A stretch of 64,000 nucleotides of DNA from JBEIHX01 sp040381075 (GTDB lineage Bacteria > Pseudomonadota > Alphaproteobacteria > Caulobacterales > Aquidulcibacteraceae), in NCBI GenBank assembly GCA_040381075.1, contig JBEIHX010000012.1:24023-88022 (forward strand), in the 5' to 3' direction. This document shows, piece after piece, positions 54,620-62,802 of the stretch. Position 1 is the stretch's first letter, and the number at the start of each line of letters is the position of its first letter. The notes beneath the pieces are model-generated. The model had not been told where the DNA came from. It saw nothing but the letters and a program-made list of their open reading frames with translations, and ran no database searches. A program made the translations under genes and the position numbers.

Positions 54620-56562
54620 CAGAAATCCCCGCTCAGGCCGACATACGCCACGCGTGGAACCGACCCGTACCCCGCTGTGGTCTCATAGGTCGCGTCAAGG
54701 GCGTTCTCAACGCGCGCCGTGACTGACAGTCCTGGACGCACCTGGAAGGCCCCGCGCAGCGCCGCGAGCGTATAGCCCTTCAGGCGCGCCGTGTTTGACG
54801 CGTTGTCAAAGCTGTCGCCGATCCGCGTGACGCCAAGCGACATGTCATGGCCGCCGGCGAAACGATAGGCCATGGCCAGGCTTGCGGTCGTCTCCGGTCG
54901 GCGCGCGAGCGTGCGGTTGAAATTCGCGCTCGCGGCGGATCGGTTGCGCGCATCCAGGGCTGCGTAGCCTGCGCTGATCCGCCAGGCCTGCGAGGGCCGC
55001 AGTTCAAGCGTCGCCTCGACACCCTCGGCGAGGCTTCGCGCGATGTTGTCATAGGCGCCGAAGGGGCGGCCGGCGCAGACCGGGTCCGGACTGGTCGCGC
55101 AGGAGCGGAAGTCGATCTGGTTGCGCGAGTCGCGCCGGAAGTACGTGACGCCGCCCGTCGCCCGACCGTCGAACCAGGATCGCTCCACCCCCGCGTCCCA
55201 GGCGAAGGCTTCCTCCGGGGCCAGACGGCTGTTGCCGAAGGCGGAGAACAGCTGAAACGGCGTGGGCGGCTTGAACCCCTGACCTGCGCTTGCGCGCACG
55301 ACGACATCTGCGCGGTTGATCGCCCAGGCTATCGTCGCACGGGTTGTTGTGGCGTCGCCGAAGCGATCGTCGCGCGCCTGGCGCACGCCCAGGGTGAGGG
55401 CGAGGCCCGGCGCCGGGCGCGCCTGGGCCTGAGCGTAGACTGAAAACAGATCAGCCTGCGCGACCAATGGCGCGGGGGTCGGGTTGAAACTGGATGGACT
55501 GGCGGTGCGCAGGCGCGCGCTCTCCCACTCCGCTCCGCCGGTCAGTTCAAGGTCCGGGCGCATGTCGAAGGTCGACTGGGCCTCGACGCGCCGGTTTTCG
55601 CCCAGGCCGGTAAAGGTGAGCGCGACAGCTGCGGCGGGATTGATGCTGTCGCGATCGATCCGTGTCCGGCTCACCGCCAGCCGGTTGCGCCAGCGTCCGT
55701 CCAACAGATCAAGATTGACCCCGCCGGACGCAACGAACTCGCGCGTATGTGACCGTTCCGGCGTGTCGGCGAGGATAAACAGCGGAGCAGGAAAGCCGTC
55801 GATCCCGACAGTGCTGTCCGCATACCAGGCGCTGGTGTCGACGCTCAGCTGGTCAGCTATGTCGAAGCGCGCGCGCATGTGTGCGCCGAGGCTGCGATAG
55901 CCGTCGGCTTCGCGCCCCCCGCGCCGGCTCGACAATGCGCTGACCCCTTCGGTCTCGTACCAGCCGGCTGCGCCGGCGACCTGAAAGCGGGCGCCGCCAT
56001 AGCCTGCGCGCATGCGCGCGCTGGCGGTCCCGAGCCCGCCTCCCTCGGCCCTCAGGCCGACAGACAGCCCCGGCGCGGCGCCTTGCGTCGTGATCGCGAT
56101 GACGCCGCCGATCGCCTGGCCGCCGTACAGGGTCGATTGCGGTCCCTTCAGAACCTCGATGCGCCGGACGTCGACGTCGAGCAGATTGGCGAAATTGAAC
56201 CCCCCGCCGGGCGCGGCCGGGTCGTTGAGTTTGACTCCGTCGATCAGCAGCACGGTCTGATCGGCCTCTGCGCCGCGGATGCGCACGCTGGAGACCGCGC
56301 CCACCCCGCCGTTTCGATTGTAGGCGACGCCGGGAATGTCGCGCAGCACATCCACCAGCGCCGTCGCCTGGACGCGCTTGAGGTCCTGCGCGTCGATCAC
56401 TGTCACCGCACTGCCGATCTCGGTCAGCAGAGCCGGGGTGCGTGTGGCGACGACCACCACGGTGTCGCGCGCGATATCAGACCCGCCGTCACGGGTCTGG
56501 GCGAGCGCGGGTGCGGCGGCGAGTGCGGCGGCGAGCGGAAACAGCGCGCGTCTGGGCGTCAT
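54619..56562 (-). CDS. btuB: TonB-dependent vitamin B12 receptor BtuB
   Basis: Outer-membrane TonB-dependent transporter, about 647 residues, with a cleavable signal (MTPRRALFPLAAALAAAPALA). A TonB-box-like stretch DTVVVVATRTP follows, then the plug domain (VDVLRDIPGVAYNRNGGVG, IRGAEADQTVLLIDGVKLND, EVLKGPQSTLYGGQAIGGVI) and a 22-strand barrel ending YVGLSGDF with terminal Phe. GGGAG lies directly against a first ATG (56568) and 6 nt before a second (56562), so the second is preferred. The cobalamin riboswitch upstream identifies the substrate. Confidence 0.94.
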   Translation of the reverse strand: MTPRRALFPLAAALAAAPALAQTRDGGSDIARDTVVVVATRTPALLTEIGSAVTVIDAQDLKRVQATALVDVLRDIPGVAYNRNGGVGAVSSVRIRGAEADQTVLLIDGVKLNDPAAPGGGFNFANLLDVDVRRIEVLKGPQSTLYGGQAIGGVIAITTQGAAPGLSVGLRAEGGGLGTASARMRAGYGGARFQVAGAAGWYETEGVSALSSRRGGREADGYRSLGAHMRARFDIADQLSVDTSAWYADSTVGIDGFPAPLFILADTPERSHTREFVASGGVNLDLLDGRWRNRLAVSRTRIDRDSINPAAAVALTFTGLGENRRVEAQSTFDMRPDLELTGGAEWESARLRTASPSSFNPTPAPLVAQADLFSVYAQAQARPAPGLALTLGVRQARDDRFGDATTTRATIAWAINRADVVVRASAGQGFKPPTPFQLFSAFGNSRLAPEEAFAWDAGVERSWFDGRATGGVTYFRRDSRNQIDFRSCATSPDPVCAGRPFGAYDNIARSLAEGVEATLELRPSQAWRISAGYAALDARNRSAASANFNRTLARRPETTASLAMAYRFAGGHDMSLGVTRIGDSFDNASNTARLKGYTLAALRGAFQVRPGLSVTARVENALDATYETTAGYGSVPRVAYVGLSGDF

Positions 56563-56568
56563 GGACAT

Positions 56569-56603
56569 CTCCCGAGAGGCGCGCAGACCATCCGCGCGCT
56601 CAG
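56569..56603 (-). promoter_or_regulatory. Possible riboswitch expression-platform hairpin next to btuB Shine-Dalgarno
   Basis: On the minus strand GAGCGCGCG and GCGCGCCTC can pair with one bulge around GATGGTCT, and the stem ends directly before the CGGGAG used for btuB initiation. Such a helix could hide or expose the ribosome-binding site. The fold was judged by eye. Confidence 0.4.
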
Positions 56604-56670
56604 GCGATATCGCTTGTCAGGACCAGCCTGCGCCTCCGGCTGACCCTGGCCGGGAAGCAAAGCGATGGCG

Positions 56671-56863
56671 ACGGCAGGTCTCCCGGCTCACGGCTCGTCG
56701 CGTCGTCCTGGCCTTCCCATCCGGACCCGCCGGACAGTGGCGCGCGAGAGGACTGGCTCCCCGTTCACGGTTGCAGGCACAGCCGCGGACTGGACAGGGC
56801 CGCACCACCCCGTCGACACCGCGTTCCCTATTCACGCCCGGCGTGCCGGGCGACCGTCTGCGC
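56671..56863 (-). promoter_or_regulatory. Cobalamin (adenosylcobalamin) riboswitch controlling btuBFCD
   Basis: Reading the minus strand 5' to 3', the conserved elements appear in order. GTGAATAGGGAACGCGGTG is near 56840-56820, and GCTGTGCCTGCAACCGTGA near 56785-56767. GCGCCACTGTCCGG is near 56742-56731 and GGGAAGGCC near 56719. The B12 box AGCCGGGAGACCTGCC is at 56688-56673. These match the class-defining sequences of the btuB-type cobalamin aptamer. The 3' end lies about 110 nt upstream of the btuB start. High cobalamin is expected to repress the operon. Confidence 0.93.
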
Positions 56864-56906
56864 CATCCTCTAGGCGCTAGCAGGCCGGCCTGTCAAAAGC
56901 GTCCGC

Positions 56907-57350
56907 ATGTCACACCGCAACGATTGGGCCGCCCGCGCGCCCCCAAGCCTCGACGACTTCCTGGACATCGCCGAGGAATGCTTCGCCGGACTGCCCGCCC
57001 GGTTTCGCGCCCTGGCTGGCGACATCATCTTCCTGGTGGAGGAATTCGCCAGCGATGCTGTCCTTGCCGACCTGGAGATCGACAACCCCAACGAGCTCAC
57101 CGGACTCTACCAGGGCGTCGACCTCACGCAACGCAGCATGACCGATCCAGCGCCCGTCCAGCCGATGGTCTTTCTCTATCGCGGCCCGATCCTCGCAGAA
57201 TGGTGCGAAGCCGGCGACCTGCCGCTCGGCGAGCTGATCAGCCATATCCTCGTGCACGAGATCGGCCATCATTTGGGCCTGTCGGACGATAAGATGGACG
57301 CGGTCCTGGCCGCCGCGGACGGCGCGGACGGCGCGGGCGCACAGGACTGA
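56907..57350 (+). CDS. Zincin-like metallopeptidase family protein
   Basis: A 147-residue protein of the minimal zincin family (PF06262 type). The zinc motif HILVHEIGHHLGLSDDKMD gives the HExxHHxGLSDD signature. The N-terminal half (DDFLDIAEECFAGLPARFRA) and the central IEDN/EL-TGLYQG-like segment are family-typical. The C-terminal tail is short ADG repeats. The biological role is unknown. It starts about 44 nt from the riboswitch 5' end, divergently. Confidence 0.9.
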   Translation: MSHRNDWAARAPPSLDDFLDIAEECFAGLPARFRALAGDIIFLVEEFASDAVLADLEIDNPNELTGLYQGVDLTQRSMTDPAPVQPMVFLYRGPILAEWCEAGDLPLGELISHILVHEIGHHLGLSDDKMDAVLAAADGADGAGAQD

Positions 57351-57372
57351 AGGGCGCCCCGCCCAGTCCTGC

Positions 57373-57414
57373 GCTCCCGGTCCAGCGCTCCCGGTCCAGC
57401 GCGCCCGGTCCCGC
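57373..57414. repeat. 14-bp tandem repeat, 3 copies plus degenerate flanks
   Basis: GCTCCCGGTCCAGC twice, then GCGCCCGGTCCCGC; looser copies (GATTTCAGTCCTGCC, ATTTCAGCCCTGC) continue to about 57441, next to the efp stop codon. Confidence 0.88.
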
Positions 57415-57446
57415 GATTTCAGTCCTGCCATTTCAGCCCTGCGTGC

Positions 57447-58019
57447 TCAGTCCTTGGCGCGCTCGACGTAGCTGCCGTCGTCGGTGGAGACGATCACGCG
57501 GGTTCCGGTCGAAATGTGCGGCGGCACCATTGTGCGCACGCCGTTCGCCAGGATCGCCGGCTTGTAGGACGACGACGCCGTCTGCCCTTTCACCACCGGC
57601 TCCGTCTCGACGATTTCGAGCGTCACGCGCGCCGGCAGTTCGGCTGACAGCGGCACCCCGTTGTGCGTCAGCAGGAACACCTCCATGCCCTCGTTCAGGT
57701 AGGCTGCGCTGTCGCCCAGCAATGCCTTGGGCGTCTCGACCTGCTCGAAGGAGTCGGGGTTCATGAATACAAAACTGTCTCCCGAATCATAGAGATACGT
57801 GTGCTTGATTTCTTCCACGAACGCCTTTTCGAGCGGATCCGTGGTCTTGTAGCTGTGGGTCACCTTGGTGCCGTCGGAAATCCGGCGCATCGAGATTTCC
57901 GTCGTCGGCGTGCCCTTGCCAGGCCGGAACGTCTCAAACGAGAGAACGACGTAAAGCTTGCCGTCGTCGAGTTCCAGAACATTGCCTTTGCGCACGTCGC
58001 TTGCGATCACTTTGACCAT
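57447..58019 (-). CDS. efp: Translation elongation factor P
   Basis: EF-P of 190 residues relieves ribosome stalling at polyproline. It begins MVKVIASDVRKGNVLELDDG. The tip loop FRPGKGTPTTEISMR presents the lysine equivalent to Lys34, the target of beta-lysylation. The C-terminal OB domain carries the GTRVIVSTDDGSYVERA ending. The start at 58019 matches family length. It is divergent from epmA, whose product modifies it. Confidence 0.96.
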   Translation of the reverse strand: MVKVIASDVRKGNVLELDDGKLYVVLSFETFRPGKGTPTTEISMRRISDGTKVTHSYKTTDPLEKAFVEEIKHTYLYDSGDSFVFMNPDSFEQVETPKALLGDSAAYLNEGMEVFLLTHNGVPLSAELPARVTLEIVETEPVVKGQTASSSYKPAILANGVRTMVPPHISTGTRVIVSTDDGSYVERAKD

Positions 58020-58133
58020 GATGACCCTTCCGGTATGGGGACCGCGGGCCATTCGCGGCCAACGCAGATGAGGGGATAGTTGAGTGGGCGCCCGTCATAG
58101 CCGCAGTCTTCGGCCCGGCCAAGCGGGCATCCC

Positions 58134-59321
58134 ATGACGCGCGAACGGCACGGCGAGCAGGATCCTGCGGGCGCCCAGACCGGGAGCCCAGGGACTGCGG
58201 GTCTCCAGAAGCCAGGTCCCGAGGCGTCAGGTTCCCAGGCGGCAAGTCCCCAGGCGGCAAGTCCCTGGTGGGATCGTGCGCGTCACGCCGACCGCCGGCC
58301 CGGGCTGCTCGCGCGGGCGCGGATCACACGGGCGTTGCGCGCCTGGTTCGACGCCGCCGACTTCACGCCGGTCGAATGCGCCCAGCTTGTGCCGACGCCT
58401 GGCGGTGAAACCCATCTGCACGCCTTCGCCACGGCCGCCGAGCCCGAAACCGGCGGCGCTGCAGACCCGCCCGCGGCGCACATCCGGGCCGCGCGCAGGC
58501 TTTATCTCCACACCTCGCCGGAGTTCGCCGCCAAGCGTCTGCTCGCCGCCGGAGAAACAAAAATCGTCGACTTCGCCCGCGTCTTCCGCAACCGCGAGCG
58601 CGGGCCGCTCCATGCGCCGGAGTTCACCATGATCGAATGGTACCGCGCGCATGCCCCGCTTGAGACGGTCATGAGCGACGCCCTCGCTCTGCTGCGCGTC
58701 GCCGCGGCCGCGACGGACGGCGTCCTGACCTGGAAGGGACGGCGCATCGATCCGGCGGCGCCGGCCGAGCGCCTCAGCGTGGGGCAGGCGTTCCAACGGC
58801 ACGCCGGCATTGATCTGTTCGCCTCCATCACCGCTGACGGCGCGCCGGAGCGCGACCGGCTTGCCGCCAGCGCGGCTGCGATTGGCGTGAATGCGCGCGA
58901 TGACGATACGTGGTCTGATCTGTTCAGCCGTATCCTGACCCAAAGGATCGAACCACATCTCGGCTGGATCGCGCCCTGTCTGCTTGTCGACTATCCGCTC
59001 TGCGAAGCCGCGCTGGCCCGTCGCTCGCCCCATGATCCGCGCGTCGCGGAGCGGTTTGAACTCTACGTAGGCGGGGTGGAGCTGGCGAACGGCTTTGGGG
59101 AACTCACAGACCCGGACGAACAGCGTCGCAGGTTCGTGCGCGACATGGACGAGAGGGAACGCAGGTACGGCGAGCGGTATCCGATCGATGAGGATTTTCT
59201 CGCGGCCCTCGCGCACATGCCCGCAGCGAGCGGGGTGGCTCTTGGGCTGGACAGGCTGGTGATGCTGGCGGTCGGGGCCCAGCGCATCGATCAGGTGCAG
59301 TGGACGCCCCCTGGCTGGTGA
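58134..59321 (+). CDS. epmA: EF-P lysine ligase EpmA (GenX/PoxA)
   Basis: Paralogue of class II lysyl-tRNA synthetase that attaches beta-lysine to EF-P. The 395-residue protein has catalytic-core motif 2 in RVFRNRERGPLHAPEFTMIEWYRA, LYLHTSPEFAAKRLLAAG, ELANGFGELTDPDEQRRR and motif 3 SGVALGLDRLVML; it lacks the anticodon-binding domain. The first 40 residues are a non-conserved extension made largely of pentads from the 15-bp array; the conserved part starts near WWDRARHADRRPGLL. The ATG at 58134 is the only evident start before that. epmB is not in the window. Confidence 0.91.
   Translation: MTRERHGEQDPAGAQTGSPGTAGLQKPGPEASGSQAASPQAASPWWDRARHADRRPGLLARARITRALRAWFDAADFTPVECAQLVPTPGGETHLHAFATAAEPETGGAADPPAAHIRAARRLYLHTSPEFAAKRLLAAGETKIVDFARVFRNRERGPLHAPEFTMIEWYRAHAPLETVMSDALALLRVAAAATDGVLTWKGRRIDPAAPAERLSVGQAFQRHAGIDLFASITADGAPERDRLAASAAAIGVNARDDDTWSDLFSRILTQRIEPHLGWIAPCLLVDYPLCEAALARRSPHDPRVAERFELYVGGVELANGFGELTDPDEQRRRFVRDMDERERRYGERYPIDEDFLAALAHMPAASGVALGLDRLVMLAVGAQRIDQVQWTPPGW
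58214..58273 (+). repeat. 15-bp tandem repeat inside the epmA 5' end, 4 copies
   Basis: AGGTCCCGAGGCGTC, AGGTTCCCAGGCGGC, AAGTCCCCAGGCGGC and AAGTCCCTGGTGGGA. In frame it encodes pentads such as SPQAA. The unit is close to AAGTTCCTGGCTGGC of the rpmE-rcdA array. Confidence 0.93.
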
Positions 59322-59369
59322 CGGCGACCGGCGCGCGCGGCGCAGCGCGTCCGCCCCAGGACAGGGGGG

Positions 59370-60680
59370 TCAGCGTGACTGGCGCGCAAGCGCCTTGGCG
59401 GCGTACATGGCCTCGTCGGCGCGCTCCAGGATAACGTGCGCCTCGTCCGTGTGGTCGAAGGTGTAAGCGCCCGCACTGGCCGCGAGGGCGATCCGGCGAC
59501 CTTCGTGGCGCAGGGGGAGATCGGATATCCTTTGAACGAGGCGCTGCGCTTTAAGCCGCCCGCTCTGGAGGTCCGACTTGACGAGAATAACGCCGAATTC
59601 ATCGCCGCCGAGCCGTCCGACGACGTCGGATTCCCGCACGCTTGCCTTGAGCAGCGCGGCGACAGCCTTGAGCGCGGCATCGCCCGCGGCGTGGCCATGC
59701 AGATCGTTCAGCGCCTTGAAACCGTCGAGGTCGATGTAAATCAGCGTCGCGGTCACCTTGTAGCGTGCTGCGAACGAAGCGGCGCGCTTCAGTTCGCGCT
59801 CGAAGGCGCGTCGGTTGAACACCGGCGCCAAAGGATCCAGATCGGCGAGCGCTTCGGCTGCAGCCAGCTGCGCACGGGTGAGCTTCAACTCCGCTTCAAG
59901 CGCAGCGATGCGTGCTTCAAGCTCCGCGCGGGCGCCTGTCCGGGGCTTCACGCGCGCTGATTGACCCAAGGACGCAGGCGGACCCAAGGACGCCGGTGCT
60001 GCTGTCGCCCGCGCCTTGGCTGGGGGCCCCTTGGCCGACGGCGCGTCGAGCGGCGGCGCGCGATCCTTTTGACGTCTGCCCCCAGGCCCGCCGTCTCCAG
60101 ACCCCTTTGACGCGAGGTCCTTTACTGTCGGCGGACGTGCTGTGGGCGGCGTTGAGGTTGCGCGCCGGGACCTGGCGCCCGATGCGCCTGAAGCGGCGAG
60201 CGATGGCCCTGCTGCAGCTTTGGTCTTGGCCCCTGCGCCATACGGCGCCGCGGCCCGGTCCCGGCCCGCCGCTGGCCTTGAGCTGAGCGCGCTCCCGCCG
60301 CGCCGCGAGGCGGTTGGTCCCGTCACGCTGGCGCGCGCAGGCTCCGCGAGGGCCGCTTTGGCGGTCCTGCCCGTACGCGCCTGCTTCGTCGGGGCCAGCG
60401 CCTGCCCGGTTCCAGGCTTTGCCGCCGCCCGCGCGCCTTCGGCCGCCTTCGGCCCGGCCGCCGTCCCCCGGGCCGTTTTGGTCTTGAGCGTCGCGCCCCC
60501 TGACCTGGCGTCCCCTGACTTGTCCCCCCCCGACTTGACGCCGCCTGACTTGACGCCGCCATCCAGACTGCCGGTTTCCCGTCTGTCCGCCGCATCACCG
60601 CCGCCCCGCGCCGGCGGCTGCCTGCCGGCGGGGGGCGGCGGCGCGCCGCGCGCCTGCTTGGGAGGAGCCTGTCTCGGCAT
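59370..60680 (-). CDS. Diguanylate cyclase (GGDEF) with long basic Ala/Pro/Lys N-terminal region
   Basis: A 436-residue protein. Residues 1 to about 235 are low-complexity, rich in Ala, Lys, Pro, Gly and Arg, like histone H1 tails, with a pentad stretch (SGGVK, SGGVK, SGGDK). A coiled coil (ELEARIAALEAELKLTRAQL) leads into a GGDEF domain: DPLAPVFNRRAFERELKRAA, YIDLDGFKALND, the I-site RESD five residues before RLGGDEFGVIL (near 358), and ERADEAMYAAKA. The catalytic and allosteric motifs are intact, so it should make c-di-GMP with product inhibition. There is no membrane segment. The start at 60680 is the best available but not certain. Confidence 0.88.
   Translation of the reverse strand: MPRQAPPKQARGAPPPPAGRQPPARGGGDAADRRETGSLDGGVKSGGVKSGGDKSGDARSGGATLKTKTARGTAAGPKAAEGARAAAKPGTGQALAPTKQARTGRTAKAALAEPARASVTGPTASRRGGSALSSRPAAGRDRAAAPYGAGAKTKAAAGPSLAASGASGARSRRATSTPPTARPPTVKDLASKGSGDGGPGGRRQKDRAPPLDAPSAKGPPAKARATAAPASLGPPASLGQSARVKPRTGARAELEARIAALEAELKLTRAQLAAAEALADLDPLAPVFNRRAFERELKRAASFAARYKVTATLIYIDLDGFKALNDLHGHAAGDAALKAVAALLKASVRESDVVGRLGGDEFGVILVKSDLQSGRLKAQRLVQRISDLPLRHEGRRIALAASAGAYTFDHTDEAHVILERADEAMYAAKALARQSR
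60497..60556 (-). repeat. 15-bp tandem repeat inside the GGDEF gene, 4 copies
   Basis: Plus-strand units are CCCCTGACCTGGCGT, CCCCTGACTTGTCCC, CCCCCGACTTGACGC and CGCCTGACTTGACGC. In the gene's frame it encodes SGGVK-type pentads; on the coding strand the unit is AAGTCAGGCGGCGTC. Confidence 0.93.
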
Positions 60681-60812
60681 GGACACTCGCGATTCTTTCG
60701 GGCGGCGTGATGCTATCACGTGCACGCCCAGCCGCGCGCCTGCTTGCCCCGATGCGGCGAACCCTCTACACCCGCCGCTTTCTCGCCAGGGGGGCCCGGT
60801 CGGGCGCATGCC

Positions 60813-61343
60813 ATGAGCGCAGACACACCGCCGCTCGTCGGCGTGATTATGGGGAGCCGGTCAGACTGGGGCGCGCTCTCGGCGGCGGCCGATGTTCTTC
60901 GCACCCTCGGCGTCCCTTTCGAGGCGCGCGTCGTCTCCGCCCATCGCACGCCGCAAAGACTGTTCGAGTACGCGTCAGGCGCACGCGCCCGCGGGCTGAA
61001 GGTGATCATTGCCGGGGCCGGCGGCGCTGCGCACCTGCCCGGCATGGCGGCCGCGCTGACTTCGCTCCCGGTGATCGGAGTGCCAAGCCAGTCGGCTGCG
61101 CTGTCCGGCGTCGACAGCCTGCTGTCGATCGTGCAGATGCCCAAGGGCGTGCCGGTCGCGACCGTCGCGATCGGTTCGGCCGGAGCGGCCAATGCCGGCC
61201 TGCTGGCCGCCGCCATCCTGGCCACAGCAGATGACGCTCTGGCCGCACGCCTCGACGCGTGGCGCGCGGCCCAGACTCAGAGCGTCCCGCTGACGCCGGA
61301 AGACGACCCCGAACCGGCTGCAGGCCCCCGTGCCGAAGGGTGA
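60813..61343 (+). CDS. purE: N5-carboxyaminoimidazole ribonucleotide mutase
   Basis: Class I PurE (176 residues) of purine biosynthesis, converting N5-CAIR to CAIR. Motifs are VGVIMGSRSDW, VSAHRTPQRLFEY and IAGAGGAAHLPGMAAALTSL. The ATG at 60813 gives the conserved N-terminus. The end overlaps the purK start by 14 nt, so the pair is coupled. Confidence 0.96.
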   Translation: MSADTPPLVGVIMGSRSDWGALSAAADVLRTLGVPFEARVVSAHRTPQRLFEYASGARARGLKVIIAGAGGAAHLPGMAAALTSLPVIGVPSQSAALSGVDSLLSIVQMPKGVPVATVAIGSAGAANAGLLAAAILATADDALAARLDAWRAAQTQSVPLTPEDDPEPAAGPRAEG

Positions 61344-62436
61344 GCCCATCCCCGCGCCCGTCCCGCCCGGCGCGCTGATCGGCATTCTCGGCGGGGGGCA
61401 GCTCGGCCGCATGCTCGCCCTGGCCGCCGCACGGCTCGGGTTTGATGTGTGGATCTACGAACCGGAGCCGGACTGTCCGGCTGGAAGGGTCGCCGCCCGC
61501 CATGTCTGCGCGGGCTACGACAATCTCGATGCGCTCTCGGAGTTCGCCGCCGCCTGCGCCGTCGTCACCTATGAATTCGAGAATGTCCCTGCCGCCGCAG
61601 CCGCCGCCATCGCGGCGGCAGGAACGCCGCTGCGCCCGAGCGCTCAGGCCCTTGCGGTGACCCAGGATCGTTTGTTGGAAAAGAACTTCCTCAATAACAT
61701 GGGCGCGCCGACCGTCGCCTATCGCGCCATCGACGCCGATGCCGACATCGCTCCGGCCCTCGCCGAACTCGGTGCGCCGGCGATCCTGAAGACCCGACGC
61801 CTTGGCTACGACGGCAAGGGCCAGATCAAGGTCGCGCATGCCCGCGACGCCGCCGCCGCCTTTGCAGCGCTGGGCGGCGCGCCATGCATTCTGGAGGCGA
61901 TGGCGGCTTTCACCAGCGAAGCAAGCGTTATTGCTGCCCGCGGCCTCGATGGCGCGTTCGCCGCCTATGACGTCAGTGAGAACGAACACGAGAACCATGT
62001 CCTCAAACGCAGTCGCGCGCCCGCGCGCCTCGCCGCGCCCACCGGCGCCGAAGCGATGGCCATGGCGCGCCGTGTGGCCGAGGGGCTCGACTATGTCGGG
62101 GTGTTGGGGCTCGAGCTGTTCGTCATGCCTGACGGCTCGCTGCGCGCCAATGAAGTCGCGCCTCGCGTGCACAATTCCGGGCATTGGACCCCGCACGCCT
62201 GCGTCGTGGGCCAGTTCGAACAGCATATTCGCGCCGTGTGCGGCTGGCCGATCGGCGCCGCCACCCGCCTGTTCGATGCTGAAATGGTCAACCTTCTCGG
62301 CGACGCTGCGGCTGATTGGCGCGCACTGGCGATAGACGGTGATGTGCGTTTGGAGCTCTATGGCAAGCGTTCGGCGCGTTCAGGGCGCAAGATGGGACAT
62401 TATACGCGTTTGTTTCCCATCATGAATCCGGCTTGA
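61330..62436 (+). CDS. purK: 5-(carboxyamino)imidazole ribonucleotide synthase
   Basis: ATP-grasp enzyme of 368 residues that makes N5-CAIR from AIR, ATP and bicarbonate, the substrate for PurE. It shows IGILGGGQLGRMLALAAARLGF, VTYEFENVP, the ATP-grasp core LKTRRLGYDGKGQ and NEVAPRVHNSGHWT. The start is GTG at 61330, inside the 3' end of purE. Confidence 0.96.
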   Translation: MPKGEPIPAPVPPGALIGILGGGQLGRMLALAAARLGFDVWIYEPEPDCPAGRVAARHVCAGYDNLDALSEFAAACAVVTYEFENVPAAAAAAIAAAGTPLRPSAQALAVTQDRLLEKNFLNNMGAPTVAYRAIDADADIAPALAELGAPAILKTRRLGYDGKGQIKVAHARDAAAAFAALGGAPCILEAMAAFTSEASVIAARGLDGAFAAYDVSENEHENHVLKRSRAPARLAAPTGAEAMAMARRVAEGLDYVGVLGLELFVMPDGSLRANEVAPRVHNSGHWTPHACVVGQFEQHIRAVCGWPIGAATRLFDAEMVNLLGDAAADWRALAIDGDVRLELYGKRSARSGRKMGHYTRLFPIMNPA

Positions 62437-62610
62437 GCGCCGACTGCCTGCCGGGCCTGCGCCGAGGCGTTCGACCGCTGCGACGGCGTGCGCGCGCGGC
62501 GCGGCCACGACACACCCGACGTCGCCACGGCAGATTGCCGCAGCTCCGCCGCCTACGCGCCCGCAGCGAAACAACCTAGGATCCGCAGCACTTCGCTTAG
62601 GAACCAGCTC

Positions 62611-62802
62611 ATGCTCACCCGTCCCCTGCTCACGGTCCACGAAACCGCCGAGAAACTCCGCGTCAAGGAGAGCACCGTGCGATCCTGGATTCGCGCGGAG
62701 AAGCTTCGCGCCATCAAATTCGGGCGCGAATGGCGCATTTCAGTCAAGGATCTGGAGCGTTTTCTCAACGAGAACGCCAATTTCGCCGCCGCCGCGGACT
62801 GA
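62611..62802 (+). CDS. Small excisionase/MerR-like HTH DNA-binding protein
   Basis: A 63-residue protein, MLTRPLLTVHETAEKLRVKE followed by STVRSWIRAEKLRAIKFGRE and WRISVKDLERFLNE. This is the helix-turn-helix 17 (excisionase-family) fold consisting of little more than the DNA-binding domain. AGGAA lies about 8 nt before the ATG. No integrase or phage gene is adjacent, so it may be a chromosomal regulator rather than a mobile-element remnant. The 174-bp gap before it shows no other gene. Confidence 0.88.
   Translation: MLTRPLLTVHETAEKLRVKESTVRSWIRAEKLRAIKFGREWRISVKDLERFLNENANFAAAAD

Noticed and set aside
62611..62802. Excisionase-like gene as sign of a prophage or integrative element
   Set aside because: There is no integrase, attachment-site duplication, tRNA target or phage gene nearby, and the base composition equals its neighbours.
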